The notes below the pieces were generated by a model that saw only the letters and a list, made by a program, of their open reading frames with translations, ran no database searches and had not been told where the DNA came from. Source: Ceratorhiza oryzae-sativae (Eukaryota > Basidiomycota > Agaricomycetes > Cantharellales > Ceratobasidiaceae). From it: 64,000 nt of DNA. Below are positions 1 through 11,616 of this stretch, in pieces (the first letter of the stretch is position 1; every line of letters begins with the position of its first letter). A program made the translations under genes and the position numbers. The DNA lies in the NCBI GenBank assembly GCA_030998015.1, contig JARWMV010000234.1, positions 186,001 through 250,000 of the forward strand, given 5' to 3'.

Positions 1-67
1 TAGGGGTCTTTCCGTTGATGTCTGTTGCGCTTTGCAGCACGCAGAGTTCAGCCAGGAGGTCGGCCAT
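1..67 (-). CDS. 5' end of an unidentified gene, cut by the window edge
   Basis: An ATG at 67 on the minus strand opens a frame that runs off the left edge. Only 22 residues are visible, beginning MADLLAELCVLQSATDING. This is too little to name a family. The next gene (Rab GAP) starts 260 bases away on the other strand, so the two probably share a divergent promoter. Support is the open frame, a plausible start and the gene spacing; the real product is unknown. Confidence 0.4.
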   Translation of the reverse strand, partial: MADLLAELCVLQSATDINGKTP

Positions 68-326
68 GGTCGTCGTCACAGAGCAAACCCCTGAGACTCG
101 ATTCGATTACGTGAGCGGGGTCTGTTTCGGGAAGCCCGAGTGATTCTCTCTACTAATGCTCACTTGTGATAGGGTATTATCTAGGGCTGCAATATATCGC
201 AGATATACCAGCCGTCCTAACCTCTTCAAATTACAGGCGGACCAAATGAACGACAACAATTGGTGTCGCTGATGACATAATCTGGGGCGTTTATGACGCA
301 GACCCCAGTTTCAAATACCCGCCATC

Positions 327-3300
327 ATGAGCGCAGCGAGCGCAGCACCAGCCTCTCCTCGCAGCGACGACGACGGCGATTTCGCACACATAGTAAGCGG
401 TAGCCACATTGTAAAATGACCGAACTCATGAATACCTAGTCAGGCTCAATGGTGTCCATCAAACCCGGCTCGACTCCACCAGCGGACACGCCCACCGAGC
501 GAGATGAGCAACGCGTTATCGGTGGGTTTGGGTCTATTAATCTGCGCCATATGCTAACAAGCTACTAGGCTCGTATATTCCAAATCCAAAGTATACGTTC
601 ATCCGACCGCCTATGCTCGAGACAACATTCCGGGTTTCATCAGTCTCGTGAAACGGGTGTGTGGCTACTCATTGTTGTCGCATTTCGCCACCACACCTTA
701 ACCATGCCTACTTATTGTAGGATGGGATCAGCCCTACATACTTCCTCGCGTGGATGCCTGAATCATTGCTGGGGGAGCGTGGCAATGAAGAATGGTCCAA
801 GTTTCTGCGAGTGGAGGCAGAATATGGCTCGGGAGTGCACAATATCGACGAAGAAGAGGGTGGGTTTGAGAAAGATAACCACTCCTCAGTTGACCAACGC
901 TTTGAATCTAGATGCTGTCTTGATCCAGGCTCCTATTCCCAAGGGGGAGTCCTATGCCTTTTCGGTACCCCTTTCTTCCATCTACAGTGCAGTCGTGCAG
1001 TCGCCGACAATATCATCCTGGTGTAAGCAACGCTTCTCTGTTTACTTCCCGCCATATCTCCCCTATATCCCGTCAAGTCCGTGGCTATTTACTTATATAA
1101 GCACACGTTCTTGCCTCGCTGCATTATTCCTTTGAAAACATGGCTGACCGTTGCTTTGCAACTAGATGGCTCCATGACGTTTAATTTGGTGTCTGGAGCT
1201 ACTCTGCCTACTCTTCATTTCCATGATGAGGAATCTCGATCGATCACCCAGCTGTCTCCTAAGAATCGGTCTGCCAGTGGTATGGGCAGCTGGGGCGGTG
1301 AAGGTATGTTGTTCACTCGCTTCAGCTAGGCTTAGGCTGACCTTATGAAAATAAGATCTCCTCCAGCGTCTGCGGTCGTATTGTCATATACTTCGATCTT
1401 CTCTACAACCAAACTTGTTCCTTGTGAGTTTTAAGGTCTTTCAGTAGCCGTAACGTTATCTCATACGTACTAGTTCGACCCATCCAAACCCGATATGGAG
1501 GCTCATTCCATGATTCTGTTCGATGACGATGCTGTAGACGCAATCCTTGCACAATCCCATGACTCTCCGATCCCTCAGCACCGACGCCCCCCTCGTCCGT
1601 CTCATCATTCAAATGGTTCATCATCTTCTGTTACCCCTCCACCTCGGCTTACTGCAAACGGCTCGCCAGTACCTTTTCCTAACCCACGTTACTCTACTCG
1701 TACATCCGTCCTGCACGAAACCCTTCCTTCGTATCCTCCAACCAATTTCGCCCCGCTGACGACCCCTCGTACTTCGTTCTTACAATCCTTCTCAAACCTG
1801 ACCCGGGCTACACGACACGCGGCTCAGCAAATCCTCTCTCATCCACTTGCTCAACCGATTGTCCCTCATTTACCATCGCCAATACAAAGCCTCGTGAATG
1901 CCGAGTGGGCTGGTTGGGTCGAGAAGGGTGGTATGGGCGAGTTTGAGTCGGCTAGAGTATACTTGGCAAGGTGGGCGAGGGTAGTAGCGGAAGAGGGAGA
2001 GCGAGCTCGGAGAAGAGAAGCAGGCGTTATTGGCCACGAAGAAGGTTCACAGAGGGAGGAGGGGGATTTGGGCGTATTTGAGCTGCTTGCGGTATGTGTC
2101 TTACGTCTGACACAATCCGCATAGCATTGACCGTCGGTTATGTGGTTAGAAATCAGCCAATTTGCCAACCCCCAAGCCGACAAGGAACCCAAAAAATCCA
2201 ATTGACAAAGCTACCTGGATGAGTTGGTTCGACCGGAATGGCAAGCCCACAATATCTGAAGAAGAGATGCGTAGAGATGTTTTCAGACGGGTTGGTACCA
2301 ATGATACGATTGTTTTTTGGCCGCTAAACTTCCCAATAGGGGTTTGCGACCATGGAAGTCCGTCGTTTGGCCTGGGCGCACGTCTTGCAAGTTGTTCCAT
2401 GGGACATCGACGCCAAGACGAGGGAAAGTTTGTGGGCCGAGAAACGGTTGGTTGCCGTATGCGCGTAACTGGTTGTTTGTCGCTAAATATTTGTGCAGCA
2501 TTCAGTACGAGGAAATAAAGTCTCAGTGGTTTGGCGTTGAGGAGGTTATGCAGCGTAGCGATGTTGCAGAGGCATGTCATGATGGTTTTTCATTGGCGCA
2601 TTCACTAACTATCAGCAATAGGAGCGGCACAGAGTAGACGTAGACGTCCGCAGAACAGATCGCACTCAGCCTCTGTTTGCAATGCCTAGTGACGCGCCTA
2701 TAAATGAGAACGCGGCACAAGCAGCAAGCAACGAGCACGTTGATCGACTGGGGACGATTCTTTTGACCTATAATTTCTACGAAAAGGAACTTGGTAACGT
2801 ATAATCTCTTATCTCAAACGTATAACTATTAACCAGGTGGGCGAATAGGCTACGTGCAAGGAATGTCCGACTTGTGCGCCCCAATCTACGTCGTGTGCGG
2901 TGCAGATGAGGTTCAAACCTTCTGGTGCTTCGTCCAAGTCATGGAACACATGGTAAGTTTCATGTCCTAGTGTTTTATTTCAATCATATTTAGCACCGCT
3001 TTAGAAACAAAATTTCTTGAGGGACCAAAGTGGGATGAAGAAACAGCTTTTGACGTTGCAACAACTGCTTGCCGTCATGGACCCAGCGCTCTACCGACAC
3101 CTTGAGAAGGCTGATGCGCTCAATTTGTTCTTCTGTTTCCGGTGAGCCCCTCTATGCGCCTCGTTCATACCTAGATTTATGCTAACATGTTTCATAGCTG
3201 GGTACTTATCGCCTTCAAACGCGAGTTCCCCTTTGACGACGTACTACGCTTGTGGGAGGTCGTGTGGACAAACTACTATACCAAGCAGTTTGTTCTATTC

Positions 3301-3734
3301 GTTGCTCTGGCAGTCCTGGAGTCGCATAGAGATGTCATCATGAGGTATTTGATTGAGTTTGATGAAATACTCAAGGTGAGCAGAGTGGTATGATGGAAGC
3401 CTTCAAATTAACTCAAGCTGGGCTGAAATAGTATTGCAACGATTTGAGCATGACGATTGAGCTCGACTCGACTCTGGCGCAGGCCGAAGTACTCTTCTTG
3501 TCTTTCCAACAGAGTATGTGTAATACTTTGCGCCCGACATCACACGCTGACACCCTGATAGTTGTTGCAGATATCGACCGCCGACAGGCAGAGCAGGGAG
3601 CTGAGCGATCAGGTCTCCGTCACCGACGCGAGGGCTCATCGTCTTCTGCTAAGCGAACCGACGATGAGAGGACTAGAGCTGCACTGAGCATGCCGCTGAT
3701 TAGCGACAACCTCCGAGAGCTGTTGCAACGGTAA
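327..3734 (+). CDS. GYP7: GYP7-type TBC domain Rab GTPase-activating protein
   Basis: This gene encodes a GTPase-activating protein for Rab GTPases of the GYP7/TBC1D15 kind, acting in endosome-vacuole traffic. The N-terminal part matches the GYP7 Rab-binding region (SKVYVHPTAYARDNIPGFIS, then DGISPTYFLAWMPE). A long low-complexity linker lies around 1500-2100. The TBC domain starts near EVRRLAWAHVLQVVPWDID (about 2360). It contains the arginine-finger motif VDVDVRRTDR near 2640 and the glutamine-finger motif GYVQGMSDL near 2850; both catalytic residues are present. The C-terminus is charged and low in complexity. The frame is split by many short introns. The start ATG at 327 sits in a good context and the stop is TAA at 3732. 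It is convergent with ATP12, 180 bases apart. Family assignment is firm; the exact Rab substrate is inferred from homology. Confidence 0.88.
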
Positions 3735-3916
3735 ATTGAATGGTGGAGTTTGACTATATACACGATACATGTCTGGGCGAGGAGGAAGATATTTAGTTTC
3801 TTTTTAATGTGATCAATATAACGCAGATTGAATAGCACTGTAATCATAGCGATATTGAACGGGGATGATCATAAATAGTGTGAAGGGGGGTGCAAGTAGG
3901 ACGAATGAGACTTTTT

Positions 3917-5204
3917 CTAATTAGTAGCCAGAAGGCAGGCAACGCTCCCGAGCTGTCGACGAATATCATAATAGTCGACATCGTGGGCTACGACAAGAGT
4001 CAGCACTCGAAGCTCGTATCCAGAATGATTACCTACTGTCTTCAACCTCTCCCCAGCGTTCTATTTGGCTAGAAACCTCAACATGAGCAGCCCGTGCGGC
4101 TTGCTCTGCGGTAATGCGACCCTTGACAAACGCTAACCCAATGATAAAGGACTTGGTTGTTAATACTGCACGCTCAAATGCTACAATGAAGAGTAGAAAG
4201 GGATTTTAATATCTTGGACGTTGAGCTCTAGTCCGAAGGCAAACGTACCAGCCATCTCCCATTGGTCAAAGTTATCCACAGCAGCAGCAAAAACAGCTTT
4301 CGTTTCGGCCGGCTGGGAGTTACCAAGGATGGACTCAAATGTGTTGATCTCTGCTTCATAAGTCTTGCGCGCCCAATCCAGGAGAGGGGTCCAATGCTCT
4401 TCTTGCATTTTCACAAGACTGGGCGGGTGAGATTCATAAAAACTTCATTACTGATCAGACCTGAACCAATTGCACATAGGATTGGTGGTACGAACCATAT
4501 TGTGTCAGTATCAATATATTTGAGTAGTGATGCCGCAAGATCAATACGAGCTGTTTCATCTTTTAAGTTATCGATTGCGTGGGACGCGATCGAAGTCTAC
4601 TACAATGAGGCATGGTTTTACGAATAAATGCATACTAACGTACAATTGGTAGTGCGTGTGGCTTAATGAGCTTTTCTTGATTCTCCCATTCGGTGGCTAT
4701 GAGTGTGGCCATTAGCCTACGAGAGGATGGAATCTCCAACCTGGCGCCCCCTGGAGTACGGAGAGGCCGACCGTCGAGGGTCACGGTGAGAATGCCTATG
4801 TCTCTTCAGGGCCAATCCTTCAAAAGAACCAAATGTTCCCACCATCTTTCTCGACAACGTCTACCGTTTTCCAGAATCGTCTGAGTGTGACGCTCGCGCC
4901 TGAAAGCGGGGCTTAGTACACTGCTAAAAAAATATTACCCATACATACGCTTCTCGGAACTGGCGCTTGTCGAGGTCTCGGTTTTAGAAGCGAGTGCAGC
5001 AGATTTGGTTTGGTTTCGGTATGTCTGTAATACCAATCTTGCTACCCGTGGGGTTCTCGCTGCAATTCGCACAGACAGAACTTGCGGGATGATCGAAACA
5101 TTTAGTGTGGTGAAGATTAACCGCCTGACCCGTGGATGATGGCGCTTAGGTTGCTCCGTATGATGATCGTCTGCCCGACCTCCAACACCGCAGAATCCAG
5201 TCAT
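3917..5204 (-). CDS. ATP12: Mitochondrial F1-ATPase assembly chaperone ATP12
   Basis: The product is the matrix chaperone that binds the F1 alpha subunit during assembly of ATP synthase. Exons read on the minus strand give the family signature in order: ASVTLRRFWKTVDVVEKDG, then VTLDGRPLRTPGGARLEIPS, then LLKYIDTDTIW, then HWTPLLDWARKTYE, then FERAVLTTKSFIIGLAFVKG, then SQIERWGEVEDS, and the end HDVDYYDIRRQLG before TAG at 3917. The N-terminus is basic and poor in acids (VRIAARTPRVARL), as expected of a mitochondrial presequence. The start is not settled. The frame is open above 5204, but the first in-frame ATG is at 5204. A short intron between 5180 and 5085 would give a more usual presequence. 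It is the downstream convergent neighbour of GYP7. Confidence 0.85.
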
Positions 5205-5473
5205 GCCGGAGACTAACCCACCACCAAATGCTCCAAAGGGCACATAAACCGGCTTAGAACGTAATTCTTCGATTTTCAAGGTCTGGTCCTTAGTTCCCCC
5301 GAGAATTGCACACGACGAAGGCGCTTGACGAGTGGCCGCAGTGACGACGCATATACACTACTGGCAACTGAGCGTAGCCGTGTTGAAACACCCCTCTATG
5401 AACCAGTCGTTGCTCTCTTACGACCAGTGCAAGTGCTTTGTTGATAGACACTAACAGTTTTATTGACGTTTAG

Positions 5474-5662
5474 ATTACGCGAGTTTTGCTTGAACGCGGT
5501 TACAAAGTCGTGGGCACCGTGCGAGCATAGTCGAAATCAAGCCGGCCAAATAAGCTTATCCCTGGCGCGATCGTGGACTCTTGGGTTAGCTTTGAAATAG
5601 TCTCCGACCTTATCAAGTTGAGTGCATTTGACCTGATCCTTTCAAGCACCGGTCCATTTTAG
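5474..5662 (+). pseudogene. Remnant of an NAD(P)-dependent ketoreductase/epimerase exon
   Basis: After an intron-like acceptor (tttag) the frame reads ITRVLLERGYKVVGTVRA. This is the typical early exon of fungal dihydroflavonol-reductase or Gre2-like dehydrogenases, just after the Rossmann glycine loop. The same frame then meets TAG and continues to KLIPGAIVDSWVSFEIVSDL and LSAFDLILSSTGPF, weakly echoing the family's FEIVxVSDLxxEGAFD and HTASPF segments. No glycine-loop exon precedes it and no catalytic YxxxK follows. It is therefore a decayed fragment, not a gene. The assignment rests on two short matches in one frame. Confidence 0.5.
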
Positions 5663-6576
5663 GTTATTATTCACTCTGGAATCCGCCTGCCTTTCGCCAA
5701 AGTGCAAGTGTTCGAGCGATTGCTGAACGGAACGAACCTGAGCCGACTGATCGTTATATAGTAAAAACGTTGAAATGGAGCTGTACCGACCAGAAATGGG
5801 GGGCACCATCTCCATACTGAAATCCATCAAGGATATACCCCCGAGCGTCAAGCGAGTGGTTTCACTTCAAGTTTCGCTTCAGCCGTAGACCGCTCGAAAG
5901 AACTTTACTCAAAATCAGTCTCGAGGACGATCTTGGTGAGCTGCGTTTGGCATACAGTGCAAGTAAAACCCAGGCTGGAAGGGTTGCTTAGGAACCTGTC
6001 AAAGCCGGGAAGCCAAATTTCGGTCTAACGATTCTATATCCACCATGCGTAAGTACATTTATTATGATCAATCTCTTGTGTGAAATTTAATATCGGTTCT
6101 TTGGGGTATTGCGGCCAGCTGAACAAATTGCTAAAACGGGCCAGATGAACGAGGACACGGACAGACATATGCGGCATTTGAAGGAAAGGCACTTATTCCA
6201 GTGTGTGGATGATAGGTTGATGTCAGAGTCGTTGCACTAGCTCACCTTTTTGGTATTTAAGTTCCGGGGGGGGGGTGCCTCGAGGTCATAAAACCTCTGA
6301 CAAGAATCTGGAAAGGAATCACCCAGGGCGTGGGCCAGCATTATATTACAGCCACCGGAAATCATTGTCGACAAGAAATGCTCAAATGGTATGTAATTGG
6401 TATCCCCAGCGGGCCAAGGAACAGGTCATAGCAAGGGGGTCGCCTCAGAAACTATGGCTGGAGGGTGGAGTGTTTGGAGTTGATATGATCAGAGCCAGAC
6501 ACAGGTGTTTTGAAGAAATGATGAGAGACACGATTACTCGGTTGGAAGAACTCGAGGGACTGAGCATCCTTGTACG
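5663..6576. other. Gene-poor stretch with a run of ten G
   Basis: No frame here looks coding. A homopolymer of ten G lies at 6266-6275. An open frame from 6275 to 6586 begins at GTG rather than ATG and has no family features. The stretch probably holds the promoter and possibly the unseen first exon of MSH3. Confidence 0.5.
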
Positions 6577-9500
6577 TTGGTGTTGAAACACGCCGGGGGA
6601 TGTTTGGTGTTCCTGGGCTCAATCGCGGCGTTTTGCTTAGTCAGCGCACATCTCGACTCTGTGGCACAACCATCATCATCATCTTATCATGAACGGGGGC
6701 AGCGCGTGTTGTCTTCTTACTTTTCTCAACCCACGAAAGCCCGCAACAGAAACCAGGAACTCAGCTCATCTCCTGGTGGTCGCATCGACTTGACGTTGAG
6801 CGACTCTGACTCGGCTTCCGGAGCGCCACCCAAAAAACGGACGCGTATCCAACCTTCCGAGGATGCTGCAGGATCATCCTCTCCTCCTCCCGCAAACTCT
6901 GTCATGTCACAGAAATGGAGCTTCACTCCCGTCACTGCAGGCGATATCCCTTCGGGTTCGAAAAAGCGTCCTACGGCTGAAATCGAGGCATTTAGGAAGA
7001 AAATGGGTGGGGGCACAAGCGTTGCTGCATCTGGGAAGGGAAAGAGAAAGGTCGGAAAGCGTCAGCGGGAGGCTAGCCAGTCAGAGGATGAGCAGAGCGA
7101 GGGCGGTGTGGAAGAGATGGCGAGCTCAGGGACTGAAGGAGCGGAAGACATGTCTGCTCCATTCTCCAAGTTTACCAACATCAAAGCTCGAAAAAACGCT
7201 CCCGGAGGTTCCAATAAAGTTTCAATACCGAAGACCGGGAATAAGAGGGGTTCGAAAAAGCCGGAGGAGATTGGACCTGCCGGATTGAAATACACTCCGC
7301 TGGAGAAACAGGCAAGTTACTTTGTTTGGATTGCAATCACGATGGGTACTAATCCGAAGTTAGATTCTCGCGCTCAAGGACAAACATGGCGACGCGCTTT
7401 TGATGTTCGAGGTTGGCTACAAGTTCAGGTAGGCCGGGATTTAGATTCGCTTTTCTTGCGACGACTGACTCTGTGGTTTCGCTAGATTTTTTGGAGAGGA
7501 TGCACAGGTGGGCCTTCCCTTGACATTCAGTGGAAAATTAGAACGCGTTGGACTTTTAGGTTGCTTCCCGAGAGTTGGGTATTGCGTGCTTCATGGATAA
7601 GAACTTCTTGACTGCTTCAATCCCCGTACACCGGAGGAACGTCCATGTTAAAAAGTATGTTCTTAGCCGCTCTTATGCTGGCACATAGGCTAACCGGTTT
7701 GATAGGTTAATTTCACAAGGTTACAAGGCAGGCCCAGCTTTCTTACTGCCACTTCCCTGTTCTAACCGCTGGATGATAGGTTGGCATCATCGAGCAAGTG
7801 GAAACTGCTGCCCTTAAAAAGGCAGGGGATAATCGTAGTGCCCCCTTCGACCGGCAGTTGACACATCTCTACACAGCTGCGACGTAAGACCATTGTTGTG
7901 TTTGATCCATGTTGGTCTAACTCATCAACGTTTTAGATTTGTGGACGAGCTCGATTCGTTGGACGACGCCGAGGGGTTTGCTCATGGTGCTACAGCTCCT
8001 ATTGCATGCATAATCGAGGAGCTTCGGGGAGGTATGGGCTCTGATGAACTTGTTCATTTTGCTTTTGTGGCGGTCACGCCAGCCACCGGAGATATCGTAT
8101 ATGACACATTTGATGGTATTGTGATTTGTGCAATTAGTCGTTCCATTAATCATGACAATCTTACAGATACTTATATGCGATCCGAGATTGAGGTGAGCCC
8201 GAGTGAAGAGGTACCATTTTCGCCGCTGATCATAGGCGCAGACGCGGATGGCTCATGTTCACCCGTTGGAGCTTTTGCTTCCTGAACAAAGGCTCACTAA
8301 ACCCACGGAGAAGATGCTGGCCCACATAGGCAGTCAAGGGTTAGCTCTCCTTCTTGTTACTGAACACTTGCTAATTATTGGAACATAGGAGCCGCATCCG
8401 AGTTGAACGATACAAAGATCAATGTCCTACACCGATGCTTTTGACCTCGTGTCTGCCTTCTATCGTAAGCATGGGGAAGATGCTCCACAAAATGCTTCAG
8501 ATGGATTCAGGAGCGGCAGGTTGATGGGTTGTCTCGTCAACTTTCCCAAAAATGTGTCGTCCTTTCAGCTTGTTCGCCAGTGCCTATACTGAAATAAGTG
8601 GATCAATACAGGTTATCATTGCTCTTGCATATCTGATGAGGCATTTAGAATCGTTCCAGCTGTCTGAAGTCTTCCTGAAAACCGAATTCTTCACCTCTTT
8701 CATGAATCGCTCCCATATGCTTGTCTCCGGGAATTCGCTGCACAACCTTGAAGCAAGTTTCCCAACTCACAGTATCATAAGCCTTCCTAACTTTCCCATA
8801 CACAGATTTTCCAGAACCAGACGGATTTTACTGAGGTAAGCATTCAGCTGACTTAATGAATACCAAACCTCTAGAGCTAAAATGGCGATCTAGACTGGTT
8901 CTTTAGTTTGGGTTCTGAATAAAACCAAGACAAAGTTTGGGTCCCGTTTACTGAGGTCTTGGATTGGCCGCCCCCTCGTCGACAAGAGGTATGTCTTGAC
9001 GAAAGGATACGATAATATGACATTGATCGTGACCTCGTAGTATCTTACAACAGCGCGTTGATGCAGTCGAAGAAATTCTTAACACCAAGGAGCTTAGGAT
9101 TGAGCGAATGCAGCTCTTGTTGAAAGGTCTACCCGATCTTGTTAAAGGTAGGCGTGGCTCATTTTCAGCCACAAACACGGCCTTAGCTCTGCAATTATTA
9201 TGGCAGGACTATGCCGCATACAATACAGAAAAGCGACGCCACCCGAGTTGGCGACAATCCTTACGGCTTGGAACCGAATCGCTACAGCTTTAGAACCCAT
9301 TGATACCCCGGAAGACGCTGGGTTCCGGTCCGACATATTGAACGATATTGCATATTCCCTTCCAACCTTGCGGGGACCTCTCGCACTGATCACGAATCAA
9401 ATAAACATAGATAAAGCAAGAGCAAACGAGAAAGCGGAGCTTTGGGTTGACTCGGAAAAGTACCCTGGTAAGTCGGTGTTCAATATACTGTGTGTTCATG

Positions 9501-11493
9501 TTCTCGGTTGACACTTTTATCCTTCAGCAATCGATGAGGCTAAATTTGGTATTCTTGGCGTAGAGTATGCTGTTTACCTTGATCGTGGGAAATGCACTAA
9601 CCAGTTATTCATAGGAGTGAGCTGGAAGACCATCTCCAAGAAAGTTCGTTGTATTAACCCTGTGCTTGATCCGGCTCATAACCAGCTTGTTCACAGTCAG
9701 GAAAATTCTCCAAAAACCGAACCTCAAATATGTTTCAGTGTCTGGGATCGATGTATGTATAGCTCTCCTACTACATAGGACAAAAACTCGTGACCAGGTT
9801 GCTAGTTCTTGATCGAGGTTCGCAATGGGGACGCCAAAAAAGTCCCCGTTTCATGGTCCCGCATCAGTTCGACCAAAGCCGTTACGCGATTTCACAGTCC
9901 TGAAATCAAAGCCAAAATACATGAGCGTGAAGTATACAAAGAAACACTTGCAGCTGAAGCAAACAAGGTACGTTTGAGCTAATGTATGCGCTTGTCGGTT
10001 GACTCACTTTAAGCCCTAGGCTTTTAACCTTTTTTTGGGCGAGATAGCGGAACATTACAGTGTACTGCGCAATGTCACGATGAAGTTAGCCGTCCTAGGT
10101 ATTTGGTATCTTATTCAGCGCAAGTATGCCTACTGAATTCCCATCACAAGATTGTTTATCTTCGCTTGCTATCATCGCACAGCAGCCTGGTTACGTCAAA
10201 CCAGAATTTTTCGACGATGATAGGCTTGACATTGGTAAGTTTTGTGATTGGTACAAGTTTCAAGTTTACCGTACACTAAATATCTAATCGTTAGATGGCG
10301 GACGCCACCCAATGGTTGAAGCTATCCGAGTGGATCCGTTCGTGCCTATTTCTTGCACCCTGGGAGACAATCAGCCTCGTACAAAGATAATAACCGGCCC
10401 GAACATGGGCGGAAAAAGGTGAGCAATGGTTTTACCTCGGGTATTAGATTACTTAGCAATGTTTCGTTCTAGCTCTTGTGTCAGAACCATCGCGCTCGTA
10501 GCAAGTGAGTATCACCCCTTTTGCCTTGCTATACCCTTGAGCTTAATTTCCCTAGTTATGGCGCAGATCGGAAGCTACGTGCCCTGCCGTAGTGCAAAAG
10601 TTGGTATGCTTGATGGAATTGCCACTCGCATGGGAGCTTCGGATGAGATCACTCGTGGGCGCTCAACGTTTATGGTCAATTGGATTAACACTATTCGGGG
10701 ACTCCGCAGCTGAAATCTTCGCAGGTTGAGGTTAGCGAGACCGCTGAAATCCTCAAGACGGCGACACCTCGGACACTTGTTATCCTTGATGAGCGTAAGT
10801 CTATTCGTTCTGTTGCTGGGTGTAGGATTGAGACATGCCCGACCCTAGTTGGACGTGGTACATCAACCTTTGATGGAGTGAGCTTCTACTCTGGTTGATA
10901 TCACCTCTCACTAATTGGTTAACACCATGCGTTTAGATGGCGATTGCACATGCAGTCATGCAACATCTGGTTGAAAACATCAAATGCAAGACCTTGTTCA
11001 TAACCCACTACCCGCTCATAGCGCTCGAGCTTGAGCAACGTGTAAGCCGGTCTTTCCTTTGTTGTCTCCCATATATTTGATGCTATTTTCAACTAGTATG
11101 CAGACGTCTCTTGCCATCACATGGGATATGTGGAGCAAACGCTTCCTTCAGGCGAGACAACGATTAATTTCACCTACAAATTAAGCCCTGGAATGTCCAA
11201 GAGTTCATTCGGAATTGAGTGCGGTCGTTTAGCGCATATGCCAGAGGAGGTGCTTCAGGCTGCAAAACGTCACGCAACAAGGATGCAAGGATTGATAGAA
11301 GCCAGGCGGGCTGCGAACAGGTGCTTCCGATTGCTCAAATTTTATGCTCTTTAAGCTGATTGGGTGGAACAGACCTCGTAATATCGCCGATTTGATCAAG
11401 AGCTGTATGAGCGAGGGAGGCAAGACACAGGTTACCCAGGCTCTCGCCGATTTGGCTATTTTTTGCAAGTTATCAAATAACACCCAGTTCTAA
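6577..11493 (+). CDS. MSH3: DNA mismatch repair protein MSH3
   Basis: MSH3 pairs with MSH2 (MutS beta) and recognises insertion/deletion loops in the nucleus. The N-terminal region holds a PCNA-binding motif, QRVLSSYF, followed by a basic low-complexity tail. The mismatch-binding domain reads [20 protein letters not shown]. Connector and lever regions follow ([42 protein letters not shown]). The ATPase has Walker A GPNMGGKSS (about 10400), [17 protein letters not shown], and Walker [17 protein letters not shown] (about 10780-10870), then the C-terminal helix-turn-helix. The intron at 7312-7363 begins GC (CAG/gcaagt) and ends tag, a GC-AG intron. The frame is open from 6577, but no in-frame ATG occurs before 6904. 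The PIP box lies upstream of that, so a short first exon must lie further left and I did not resolve it. The stop is TAA at 11491. MSH3 rather than MSH6 is chosen from the compact N-terminus with a PIP box and the region around the mismatch-binding motif. Confidence 0.9.
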
Positions 11494-11616
11494 TAGAGAT
11501 TTCAGTTGGTTGCATGTTTTATGCATGCGGCTTCGCGAACATTTCACTTTTTTACCCCTTTGTCCCTTGACCCACACTTCCAAGATACAAGTTGTATATA
11601 ATTGTACATAAATACT

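Noticed and set aside
6275..6586. 103-codon open frame before MSH3
   Set aside because: It starts at GTG, follows a poly-G run, and has no recognisable content or splicing pattern.
6577..11493. MSH6 or MSH2 instead of MSH3
   Set aside because: MSH2 lacks the PIP-box N-terminus, and MSH6 usually has a longer N-terminal region. The text around [13 protein letters not shown] and the C-terminus fits MSH3 better.
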